Of a stretch of DNA of 9,264 nt, positions 1 through 7,132 are shown piece by piece. This DNA is from Clostridiaceae bacterium (GTDB lineage Bacteria > Bacillota > Clostridia > Saccharofermentanales > DTU023), in assembly GCA_012511185.1 (NCBI GenBank), contig JAAZGN010000156.1, forward strand, positions 1 to 9,264. Reading direction: 5' to 3'. A model generated the notes under the pieces. It made no database searches, was not told where the DNA came from, and worked only from the letters and a program-made list of their open reading frames with translations. The stretch's first letter is position 1; each line of letters opens with the position of its first letter. Made by a program: the position numbers and the translations under genes.

Positions 1-37
1 CAGGCCGCAAGCTTGCCCGCCAAACCTCTTAAGTGAC

Positions 38-42
38 AGGAG
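38..42 (+). promoter_or_regulatory. Ribosome binding site AGGAG for the aminotransferase
   Basis: AGGAG sits five bases before ATG 48, in the same frame as the aminotransferase. It supports 48 as the ancestral start and makes the TGA at 75-77 look like a later nonsense change or an error. Confidence 0.5.
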
Positions 43-47
43 CCACC

Positions 48-1271
48 ATGGACACACCGGATACCCCGGGGAATTGATCCGATCTTACACTCAGTTACGG
101 CCGGCAAAAGACAGCCATACGTGAACTCTTCGAATACGGAAAAAAAATATCCAGGGATAAGGGCCCTGAACAAGTCTTTGACTTTAGCATCGGAAACCCC
201 AGCGTACCGCCGCCACGCCAAGTAGAGGAGGCTTTTTGTTCCCTGCTGGCAAAAGAATCACCCCTGGCTCTTCACGGCTACACCAGTGCCCCGGGCGATC
301 CGGCTGTTCGCCGGGCTATCGCGGGTCAGCTTAACCGGGACTACCAAACAGCCTATGATGAAAGCAATCTCTATCTGACCTGCGGCGCAGCCGCCGCCCT
401 CTCCTCCACATTCCGCGCGTTGACCGTTACAGGCAAAGAGAATGAGTTTATCGCCATCGCACCCTATTTCCCCGAATACAAGTGCTTCGTCGAAGGACAC
501 GGGGCCAGGCTGGTACCGGTGCCATCCAGCCTTCCCGATCTGGACATTCCTCTTGAGGGCATCGATAATGCTATCACATCATCAACACGTGCTGTCATCA
601 TTAACTCACCCAACAACCCCTCGGGAAAACTCTACAGAGAGCCTGAACTGCAGGCACTTGGATCCCTTCTAGGAAAAAAATCCCAAGAATGCGGTCACCC
701 CATTTTCATCGTTTCGGATGAACCCTACCGGGAACTTGTCTATGACGGGCGAAAAACTCCCTTTATTCCCCCGATCTACCCCAATACCATCGTCTGCTAC
801 TCTTACAGCAAGGCACTCTCCATGCCGGGAGAACGCATCGGCTATGTGTTGGTGCCGCCCGAGCTTAATCATCATGCCCGGGATATCTATGACGCCATCG
901 CGGGCGCTGCACGGTCCCTGGGCTATGTCTGCGCACCCTCGCTCATCCAGCGTGTCGTTGGCCTTTGTGCGGATGTTAAGCCCGACATGACCGTCTACGA
1001 CCTTAACCGGAGAATACTTTTTGACGGGTTGACCGTGGCAGGTTATCGCTGTATTAAGCCGGAAGGGGCCTTTTATCTCTTTGTCGAGGCGCCGGAAGGT
1101 AAGGCAAAGATTTTCTCAGAATACGCCAAAACAAACTACAATCTATTGATCGTTCCGTCTGAAAGCTTCGGCTTTCCCGGCTATCTTCGGATTTCCTACT
1201 GCGTCTCAACCGAACGTATCCAGTCCTCCCTGCCGCTTTTTGCCGAATGCTTGAAAAAATATGAGAGATAA
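48..1271 (+). CDS. PLP-dependent class I/II aminotransferase, interrupted near its 5' end by an in-frame TGA
   Basis: A fold-type I PLP aminotransferase, AspB-like; the amino donor and acceptor cannot be told from sequence. Counting from ATG 48, with the TGA as codon 10, the hallmarks are: a conserved N-terminal block RELFEYGKK then FSIGNPSVPPP, NSPNNPSG near 186-193, SDEPYRE near 223-229, the PLP-lysine motif SYSKALSMPGERIGY with K255, and the carboxylate-binding arginine in YLRISYC near R381. Total length, about 406 residues, is normal. The frame is open from 78 to the TAA at 1269-1271, but TGA at 75-77 separates it from ATG 48, which has AGGAG five bases upstream. No ATG, GTG or TTG follows in frame until TTG 420, and starting there would lose about 115 residues including the conserved N-terminal block. 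It may be a pseudogene, may carry a sequence error, or may use an unrecognised start. Family assignment is firm; intactness is not. Confidence 0.8.
75..77 (+). other. In-frame TGA separating the aminotransferase from its probable start
   Basis: Reading from ATG 48 gives MDTPDTPGN, then TGA, then SDLTLSYGRQKTAIRELFEYG, which resembles aminotransferase N-termini. A single substitution (for example CGA to TGA) would explain it. Alternatively, removing A77 would put TTG 74 in frame with TCC GAT CTT as a start, but GGGG lies only two bases before that TTG, too close for a good ribosome site. A perfect CCCCGGGG palindrome at 64-71 lies just upstream. Confidence 0.75.
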
Positions 1272-1280
1272 GGGAACGCT

Positions 1281-2126
1281 TCAGTGCGTGTTCAGCTCTC
1301 CTTCTTCAAACCAGACAAATTCTGTAATACCCAGGCTTTCGAGGTAGGTGACAGTCTCCCGCATGTGCAGACCATTCTGACCAACGTGGTGGGCATCTGA
1401 ACAGATGGTGAAATGGCGGCCTCCCAGTTCACGGTAGCGGTTCAGGATGGCGGGATCGGGCATGGCTTGGTCCAGTGAATAACCTTTTCGCTTCATCAGC
1501 GAATTGACCGTCCCAACATTGATTTCAAGCACCTGGTCATTTTTTACCATGACCTTAAAAAGCCGGTCAAAAGCTTCCGGTGCGTGCTCATAGCACATTT
1601 TGGAGTCCCTTTCGGGTGCGTAGCGTGAGAAAAAGTCAAAATGGCCGATGATCTGTGCTTCACTCATTTCCTCAGCAGAATCGGCGATGGTGTGGATCAC
1701 TTCGTCGTAGATACGGTGGAGCTCCGAAGTGAAGATCTCCTCTGCATGCGTATAGGGATCGTGATCACGCAGAAAATGAAGCGAAATAATGGCAAAGTCG
1801 AAGGGATGGTTTTTTATCACTTCATGAAGAAGCTGGCTGGCATCCGGTATCCAGCCCAGTTCAATCCCAATAAGAAAACCCGGGAAGTCACCTGCTTTTC
1901 TTTGCGAGGGCAAACGTCTTTTGCCGTAAAAGCTTTTCATGTAAGCTTTCGGATCGAACATCCAGGACGATCCGTCATCCATCTCACAATCGGGATCGAA
2001 GTGATCGGAGATGGCAACACCGTGGAGTCTCCGTCTTATTGCTTCTTCCATCAGTTCTTCATCAGTCTGTGTCGCGTCTGGTGACCAAAATCCCAGGTGG
2101 TTGTGTGTATCGACCAGATATCTCAT
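1281..2126 (-). CDS. PHP-domain phosphoesterase, histidinol-phosphatase (HisJ/HisK) type
   Basis: A 281-residue protein of the PHP metal-dependent phosphoesterase family, closest in layout to the histidinol phosphatases of Bacillota, which release phosphate from histidinol phosphate in histidine synthesis. Metal-binding positions are visible in order: DTHNH (H8, H10), ISDH (D41, H42), GIELGW (E89), SLHF (H117), GHFD (H162) and SDAHH (D244, H246). All expected ligands are present, so it should be active; the substrate is inferred and other PHP phosphatases look alike. I chose ATG 2126 because the family begins just before the DxHxH motif, the codon overlaps the pncB stop as ATGA (translational coupling), and GGGG lies six bases upstream. 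In-frame ATGs at 2138 and 2144 are possible; 2138 has AGGA nine bases upstream. It stops in TGA and converges on the aminotransferase. No other histidine gene is visible. Confidence 0.88.
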   Translation of the reverse strand: MRYLVDTHNHLGFWSPDATQTDEELMEEAIRRRLHGVAISDHFDPDCEMDDGSSWMFDPKAYMKSFYGKRRLPSQRKAGDFPGFLIGIELGWIPDASQLLHEVIKNHPFDFAIISLHFLRDHDPYTHAEEIFTSELHRIYDEVIHTIADSAEEMSEAQIIGHFDFFSRYAPERDSKMCYEHAPEAFDRLFKVMVKNDQVLEINVGTVNSLMKRKGYSLDQAMPDPAILNRYRELGGRHFTICSDAHHVGQNGLHMRETVTYLESLGITEFVWFEEGELNTH

Positions 2127-3592
2127 GGCCTGCCCCATCCGCATGATTCCTGACGAAGGAAGGTCTCTTTCAGATCCCAGAGGTCAACGGAAAGATCAAC
2201 GTAGTACTCCTGCGGGTTTTCGAAGCGTTTCAGGGAGTTCCATAAAGTCTCAAGCTGCCCTTGGCAAAAGGAGCGGATCTCTTCGATGTCGCGCTTTTCG
2301 GTGCAAAAGACACCCTTGCGAAAGAGGGGCTTGAGGATGGGTTCGGCCCGGAAGTTTGCCAATGTCTTGCGCTTCCAGGTGTGAAGGGGGTCAAAAATCG
2401 TCAGCGGTTTTGTATCGTCGACTTTCTCGCCCAAGAGGGTGATTAGATCAGCTTCCACCTGGCCGGTGTCCCTGTCATAGAGGCGGTACAGCTCCTTTTC
2501 CCCCGGGTTTGTTACCTTCTCGGGATTGTCCGACAGCTTCATGCGCGGCTCCATGACACCCTTCGCTTCAATGGCCGACAGCTTATAGACACCGCTGAAG
2601 ACAGGCTCCGACCTGGAGGTTATCAGGCGTTCGCCGACACCGAAGGAATCGACTTTGGCTCCCTGATGAAGCAGGTCGCGGATCAGGTATTCGTCAATGG
2701 CGCTGCTGACAGTGATCTTGCAATCGGTCAAACCCGCTTCATCCAACATTTCACGGGACCGGATCGATAAATAAGCCAGATCCCCTGAATCAATCCGGAT
2801 ACCCTTCAAGCGTTTGCCCCGGGGTTCCAGTACTTCCCGGCTTGCCCTGATGGCATTGGGGACGCCACACCGGAGTGTATTGTAGGTGTCGACAAGGAGC
2901 TGGCATTCGTCAGGGTAGGCGGTCGCATAGGCAGCAAAGGCCGCAAATTCCGACTCGAAGGCCTGTACCCAGCTGTGCGCCATGGTGCCGAGCGCAGGAA
3001 TCTTGAAGATCTCACCGGCAACGGTGCAGGAAGTCCCCGCTACACCGGCGATGTAAGCCGCCCGGGCTCCCAGTATAGAAGCATCCGATCCTTGTGCCCG
3101 CCTGGCGCCGAACTCCATGATGGGCCGCCCCTCGGCGGCGCGGACGATACGTGACGACTTGGTCGCAATCAGGCTCTGGTGGTTGATGGTGAGGAGCACC
3201 ATGGTTTCCACCATCTGCGCCTGAATAATGGGCCCCTTAACCTTGACAATGGGCTCACCCGGGAAAATCGGCATTCCCTCCGGTATGGCCCAGACATCGC
3301 ACTCAAACTTGAAATGACGAAGGTAGTCAAGGAAACCCGGATCAAAATATCCCAGCCTTTCCAAATAGGCAAGATCCTGCTCGCTGAAATGGAGGTTGGA
3401 AAGATACTCGACCAGCTGTTCTATCCCGGCCATGATGGCAAATCCGCCCCGCTCGGGAATGTCGCGAAAGAACATGTCAAAAACTGCAGTCGTATTCACC
3501 ATGCCCTGCTTGTAATAGGCATTCGACATAGTCAACTCATAGAAGTCTGTCAACATGGACAGGTTAATGTCCTGATCCCATCCGTTTGCCAT
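2123..3592 (-). CDS. pncB: Nicotinate phosphoribosyltransferase
   Basis: Converts nicotinate plus PRPP to nicotinate mononucleotide with ATP hydrolysis, the entry step of the Preiss-Handler NAD salvage route; cytosolic. The 489-residue protein matches the longer NAPRT subfamily. It starts with LTDFYELTM (residues 14-22), has an EFGARRAQG segment (160-168) at the substrate site, GTMAHSWVQAF (202-212) with H206 as the expected autophosphorylated histidine, RIDSGD (266-271) for phosphoribosyl binding and FGVGERLITS (317-326). The start ATG at 3592 has a strong AAAGGAG seven bases upstream. The gene begins 12 nt after truA and its TGA overlaps the ATG of the PHP gene, so it is an inner member of the ecf-truA cluster. 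No truncation is seen. Confidence 0.96.
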   Translation of the reverse strand: MANGWDQDINLSMLTDFYELTMSNAYYKQGMVNTTAVFDMFFRDIPERGGFAIMAGIEQLVEYLSNLHFSEQDLAYLERLGYFDPGFLDYLRHFKFECDVWAIPEGMPIFPGEPIVKVKGPIIQAQMVETMVLLTINHQSLIATKSSRIVRAAEGRPIMEFGARRAQGSDASILGARAAYIAGVAGTSCTVAGEIFKIPALGTMAHSWVQAFESEFAAFAAYATAYPDECQLLVDTYNTLRCGVPNAIRASREVLEPRGKRLKGIRIDSGDLAYLSIRSREMLDEAGLTDCKITVSSAIDEYLIRDLLHQGAKVDSFGVGERLITSRSEPVFSGVYKLSAIEAKGVMEPRMKLSDNPEKVTNPGEKELYRLYDRDTGQVEADLITLLGEKVDDTKPLTIFDPLHTWKRKTLANFRAEPILKPLFRKGVFCTEKRDIEEIRSFCQGQLETLWNSLKRFENPQEYYVDLSVDLWDLKETFLRQESCGWGRP

Positions 3593-3599
3593 AGTTTTT

Positions 3600-3606
3600 C
3601 TCCTTT
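3600..3606 (-). promoter_or_regulatory. Ribosome binding site AAAGGAG of pncB
   Basis: On the minus strand AAAGGAG lies seven bases before the pncB ATG and shares bases with the TAA stop of truA, so terminating truA ribosomes sit on the pncB initiation region. This suggests coupled translation and fixes the pncB start. Confidence 0.75.
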
Positions 3607-4435
3607 AAGGTATAAGATGTGCCAGCCTGGCCTGGCGCCTTTGGTCTTCGTAGGGCCAGCGGTCACCGCCGAACAAGTGGCCGGCGAAGTAAACGCGCTC
3701 CAGCAGAAGACCCTCCGGTGGCATGGTCGGGCCCGCCAGCACCCGGTCATGCGATTCAATAATCGCTTCTATTGTATCAGTATCAATCTTGCCCTGCCCC
3801 GCGGAGACAATGGTGCCTGCCAGAATCCTGGCCATATGGTACAAAAATCCGTCACCGGTAAATGTCAAAATGATCTCACCCTCAGCTTCCTGGAAATCGA
3901 TTTCATGCAGAGTCCTCACCGGCCTTCTGGTCGGGGAACCCTGATCCATGAAGGAAGTAAAGCTGTGCTTTCCCGAAAGCTTTGCTGCCGCTTCCCGCAT
4001 TGCTTCCCGGTCAAGAGCGCCGGGAACATAAGCGGAGAGGGATCTTGCCAAAACCGGCCGGGTACGGCCCGTCCTGATGGTGTAGCGGTAGGTTTTGCCC
4101 AAGGCATCGTAGCGCGGGTTGAAGGCCCGGTTGACAAGCCGGATTGCCACAACTGCAGCTTCCGGCGGAAGTACCGCATTCCAGGCCAGGGCGATGCGAT
4201 CCAGGGGAATGTCCGTTGTTGAAAGAAAAGAGGAAACGTGGCGAAGGGCGGAGACACCGGCATCCGTCCGGCTTCCGCCTGTCAGTTGAATACGCTCGCC
4301 CGAAAGTGCGTACCAGGCAGCCTCCAGACACTGCTGGACCGACAGCGCGTTTTTCTGCCGCTGCCAGCCCTTGAAAGCCGTCCCGTCGTATTCGGTCATA
4401 ACGGCATAGCACGCGCCCTTGTCGATGGTATCCAT
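3605..4435 (-). CDS. truA: tRNA pseudouridine(38-40) synthase TruA
   Basis: Makes pseudouridine at positions 38-40 of the tRNA anticodon arm. The 276-residue protein shows the TruA landmarks: EYDGTAFKGWQRQ (15-27), SRTDAGVSALRHV (55-67) with the catalytic aspartate D58, FNPRYDALGKTYRY (105-118), GDGFLYHMARILAGT (194-208) and the closing MPPEGLLLERVYF (238-250). The histidine that usually follows TDAGV is serine (S62) here, and the usual MVR is MAR. About 26 residues follow the VYF strand. I chose ATG 4435, one base after the ecfT stop; GTG 4447 would add four residues and overlap ecfT. Neither has a strong ribosome site, so translation is probably coupled to ecfT. The position after ecfT is standard in Bacillota. 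Confidence 0.95.
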   Translation of the reverse strand: MDTIDKGACYAVMTEYDGTAFKGWQRQKNALSVQQCLEAAWYALSGERIQLTGGSRTDAGVSALRHVSSFLSTTDIPLDRIALAWNAVLPPEAAVVAIRLVNRAFNPRYDALGKTYRYTIRTGRTRPVLARSLSAYVPGALDREAMREAAAKLSGKHSFTSFMDQGSPTRRPVRTLHEIDFQEAEGEIILTFTGDGFLYHMARILAGTIVSAGQGKIDTDTIEAIIESHDRVLAGPTMPPEGLLLERVYFAGHLFGGDRWPYEDQRRQARLAHLIP

Positions 4436-4436
4436 C

Positions 4437-5279
4437 TCAAAACACACTCAGGGTCGAGCCAAGCAGGCTGCCCAGGGAAGGAAGCAGCTGCCTGGAAACC
4501 AGGACGAAGACAAGGAGCAGGACCACGACCGCGAAAAAGAGAAGATCGCCGGCCGTCAGCCTGGAAGCGTAAAGACGCGTCCTCCCCTGCTCGCCCCGAT
4601 AGCAACGCGCGTCCATGGCAATCGCCAGGTCGTCGGCGCGCCGGAAACTGGAAACAAAAAGCGGGACAAGAATGCTGACCAGACCGCCCGCCCGTTTCAG
4701 AAGGCCACCCGTATCGTAATTGGCTCCGCGCGAGGACTGCGCCTTCATGATTTTCACCGCTTCATCCATCAGGGTCGGAACGAAGCGGAGCGCGATGGAC
4801 ATCATCATGGCAAACTCATGGACGGGAAACTTAAGGCAGCGAAGCGGGGATAGAAGACTCTCAAGGGCATCGGCGACAGCCAGCGGCGTCGTGGTCAAGG
4901 TCAACAGAAGTGACGTATTGATGATCATCAAAGTGAGCCTGAGGGCGGTCATAAGGCCCGACAGAAGACCCTCCTGCGTGATTTTGACGGCACCCAGCTG
5001 AAACAGGACATGCCCTTCAACCGTCAGCAGGTGGAGTATGACGGCAAAGAGAATAATGACCACGATGGGGCGCACGCTCCGAAGGATTATTCCAGGCCTG
5101 ATCCTTGACACGGCCATCAGAAGGACCGTCCATACCACAAAGAGGGCCATAACGCGAACGTCGTGGATAGAAAGCGTCGCGACCATCATGAGAATCGCAG
5201 CTACGAACTTGATCCTTGCGTCCGTCCTGTGAAGGATTGAGTTGCCGGGGACCGAGCGACCCAGCATGCTTTTACCCAT
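4437..5279 (-). CDS. ecfT: Energy-coupling factor transporter transmembrane protein EcfT
   Basis: The membrane scaffold of group II ECF importers, linking the two ATPases to exchangeable substrate-binding S proteins. The 280-residue protein has hydrophobic segments at about 24-37, 42-58, 70-86, 106-128, 153-168 and 246-262, and the two coupling-helix motifs of the family: SSRG (182-185) and DARCYRG (223-229). The second motif has Asp where I would expect Glu, a conservative change. The N-terminal motif SILHRTDARIK (14-24) is also typical. It starts inside the end of the ATPase gene (8-nt overlap) with GGAGG eight bases before the ATG, within the ATPase coding sequence. It ends in TGA one base before truA. 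Length and content look intact. Confidence 0.95.
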   Translation of the reverse strand: MGKSMLGRSVPGNSILHRTDARIKFVAAILMMVATLSIHDVRVMALFVVWTVLLMAVSRIRPGIILRSVRPIVVIILFAVILHLLTVEGHVLFQLGAVKITQEGLLSGLMTALRLTLMIINTSLLLTLTTTPLAVADALESLLSPLRCLKFPVHEFAMMMSIALRFVPTLMDEAVKIMKAQSSRGANYDTGGLLKRAGGLVSILVPLFVSSFRRADDLAIAMDARCYRGEQGRTRLYASRLTAGDLLFFAVVVLLLVFVLVSRQLLPSLGSLLGSTLSVF

Positions 5280-7026
5280 GGTGCACCCTCCGTTTCGCAG
5301 TCAGGAGAGCCGTGACGGCGTCCATGACATTAAAGCAGGATGTATCGAGATCCTTGTACTCATCGGCCAGCGCATCCAAAAATCGCTTCGGTGCCGGCAT
5401 GTCCAGGTGGGCCTGGTCCAGAAATTGCGCGGAGGCGATGATTTGTGAAGGCATTCCGATTCCGGCGACCTCACCCTCATTCAAAACCAGGATACGGTCG
5501 GCGTAGCGCGTCATCATCTCCATGTCATGGGAGACGATGATCAAGGTGGCTCCCTCGTCTGAAAGTGTCAGGAGATCCTTGAATAAGTCATCGCGGCCTG
5601 CAGGATCGAGTCCGGCTGCCGGCTCGTCCAGTATGACAATCGCGGGTTCAGCGGCAAGCACACCTGCAATGGCCACACGGCGGCGCTGCCCGCCCGATAA
5701 TTCAAAGGGAGACCGGTCGAGAATCGACTCGATTCCCAGACGTCTGGCAGCCCGCAGGACGGCCCGTTCGACTTCTTTTGGTGATCGTTTTTGCTGTTTC
5801 GGCGCGAAAGCGATGTCAAGAGCCACTGTCTCCTCAAAGAGCTGGTCTTCGGGGTACTGGAAGAGGAGTCCGACCTGGGGCCTTATCTGACGGACCTCTT
5901 TTTTTTCTGACAGATCGCGTCCAAGGACAACTACATGGCCTTTATGGGCGGGTATCAAGCCATTCAAATGCTGGATCAGGGTCGATTTTCCCGAACCTGT
6001 ATGCCCGGCGATGCCCAGAATCTCACCCTGGCGCACTGTCATCGAAACAGCATGAAGTGCCTCGACTGGCGGCCCCCCTGCTGTAGGGTAGGCATAGGAC
6101 AAATCGGTAACCTCGATGACAGCCGGCTGGCTTTTATCGAAACGGGGCTTGCAAACACACGCATTGATGGGTCCGGCTGCGTATTTGGCGATCACACCCC
6201 TGACAAAACGGACCGCCCCTTCAAAGGAAATGATCTCCTCGCGGTCGTAGTCCACACCAGTCCGGGCTGCTATCAGGCGGGCGATTTCCAAATGAGCCGG
6301 CACAGACAAGCCTTCGCTTTTGATGCGGTCAACCTGGTCAAAAACAGAAGCCGGCGTCCCGCCAAAAGCGATGCCGCCCTCACTGATAACATGGACGTAA
6401 TCGGCGGTCAGGGCCTCCTCCATGTGGTGTGTGATCTGGACGATGGTGATCCCGTGTTGTCTTTTCAGCTTCCCGACCAGTGCCATGACATCACGGCGTG
6501 CCACCGGGTCGAGCATGGCGGTTGCTTCATCGAGGATGATGCAGTCGGGACGCATGGCTAGGACAGAAGCGATGGCAAGTTTCTGTTTCTGGCCGCCTGA
6601 CAATTCGTGCGGCGGGCGCTCTTTCAGGTCTAAAAGGCCGGTCATGGCGAGCGACTCGTCCACCCGGCGCATGATCTCTTCGGCAGGAAGACCCAGGTTG
6701 GACGGGCCGAAGGCAACGTCGTCCCTGACCGTTGTCCCGATGATCTGATTGTCCGGGTTTTGAAAGACCATGCCGCACTGTCTTCTGATTTCATAAATGG
6801 AGTCATCGTCAGCCGTCAGTTTACCGTCGACCATGACAAGGCCTTCATCAGGTAGTAGCAGGCCGTTCATCAAGCGGGCAATGGTTGATTTTCCTGAACC
6901 GTTGCGGCCAATCAGGGCGACATGCGACCCCTTTTCGATCGAAAAAGAAAGCTGGCGGACTGCTTCAATCGGACGCTGACCCTGCATAGCGCCGTAGGAG
7001 AAAGAGACATTTTGAAATTCAATCAC
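5272..7026 (-). CDS. ecfA: Fused EcfA1-EcfA2 ECF transporter ATPase
   Basis: A single 584-residue polypeptide carrying both ATPases of the ECF module, normally two genes (ecfA1/ecfA2, cbiO). Domain 1 (about 1-285) is EcfA1-like: Walker A GRNGSGKST (40-48), Q-loop FQNPDNQ (88-94), signature LSGGQKQ (142-148), Walker B with ILDEATAMLD (164-173), H-switch H200 and the EcfA C-terminal region. Domain 2 (about 303-584) is EcfA2-like: Walker A GHTGSGKST (341-349), FQYPEDQLFEET (389-400), LSGGQRR (443-449), ILDEPAAGLD (465-474) and H500. All catalytic residues are intact in both halves. The junction (about 286-302) has no in-frame ATG, GTG or TTG, which argues against two adjacent genes. The start is GTG 7026 with no good ribosome site upstream. 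It overlaps ecfT by 8 nt. No S component is nearby, which is usual for the shared module. Confidence 0.95.
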   Translation of the reverse strand: MIEFQNVSFSYGAMQGQRPIEAVRQLSFSIEKGSHVALIGRNGSGKSTIARLMNGLLLPDEGLVMVDGKLTADDDSIYEIRRQCGMVFQNPDNQIIGTTVRDDVAFGPSNLGLPAEEIMRRVDESLAMTGLLDLKERPPHELSGGQKQKLAIASVLAMRPDCIILDEATAMLDPVARRDVMALVGKLKRQHGITIVQITHHMEEALTADYVHVISEGGIAFGGTPASVFDQVDRIKSEGLSVPAHLEIARLIAARTGVDYDREEIISFEGAVRFVRGVIAKYAAGPINACVCKPRFDKSQPAVIEVTDLSYAYPTAGGPPVEALHAVSMTVRQGEILGIAGHTGSGKSTLIQHLNGLIPAHKGHVVVLGRDLSEKKEVRQIRPQVGLLFQYPEDQLFEETVALDIAFAPKQQKRSPKEVERAVLRAARRLGIESILDRSPFELSGGQRRRVAIAGVLAAEPAIVILDEPAAGLDPAGRDDLFKDLLTLSDEGATLIIVSHDMEMMTRYADRILVLNEGEVAGIGMPSQIIASAQFLDQAHLDMPAPKRFLDALADEYKDLDTSCFNVMDAVTALLTAKRRVHHG

Positions 7027-7049
7027 AGTGTCGCACGTCCCGCCCTATT

Positions 7050-7102
7050 CCAATAAAAGAAAAAGGACCTCCTCCGACCAGTCAGAATCCGGGAAGTCCT
7101 TT
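7050..7102 (-). terminator. Rho-independent terminator after rplQ
   Basis: On the minus strand, AAAGGACTTCC (7102-7092) pairs with GGAGGTCCTTT (7072-7062), with one G-U pair and a 19-nt loop, followed by a U-rich tract (TTTTCTTTTATT, 7061-7050). This is a typical intrinsic terminator 31 nt beyond the rplQ stop. It should end or attenuate the ribosomal-protein transcript before ecfA. On the plus strand the hairpin is not followed by a T-run. The other 50 or so bases of the gap hold no clear -10/-35 promoter for the ecf cluster. Confidence 0.8.
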
Positions 7103-7132
7103 GCCAGTGCTTAGTTCCAAAATTGAACCGCT

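Noticed and set aside
1..36. End of an upstream plus-strand gene (11 codons then TGA at 34-36)
   Set aside because: The spacing to the AGGAG at 38-42 would suit an operon, but 11 residues cannot be assigned and another frame is open over the same bases.
64..71. CCCCGGGG palindrome as an operator site
   Set aside because: Eight bases alone are weak evidence and lie inside the likely aminotransferase leader. I mention it only as a place where sequence errors are plausible.
75..77. TGA as selenocysteine or tryptophan
   Set aside because: I see no SECIS-like hairpin just downstream and expect no Cys/Sec at this site in the family, while TGA is the stop of rplQ, ecfT, pncB and the PHP gene.
420..1271. 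TTG at 420 as the true start of the aminotransferase
   Set aside because: Conserved family sequence (GNPSVPPP and the RELFEYG block) continues in frame upstream to about 78, and no ribosome site precedes 420.
1274..1293. Bidirectional terminator between the convergent genes
   Set aside because: The stem is only 6 bp with a G-U pair and has no T-run directly after it on either strand.
3179..4222. Plus-strand open frame of 347 codons opposite pncB and truA
   Set aside because: It spans two well-recognised minus-strand genes, resembles no family I know and has shadow-type composition. Long antisense frames are expected opposite GC-rich genes.
5935..6561. Plus-strand open frame of 208 codons opposite the ATPase gene
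   Set aside because: It lies wholly antisense to conserved ABC ATPase motifs, with no ribosome site or recognisable domain.
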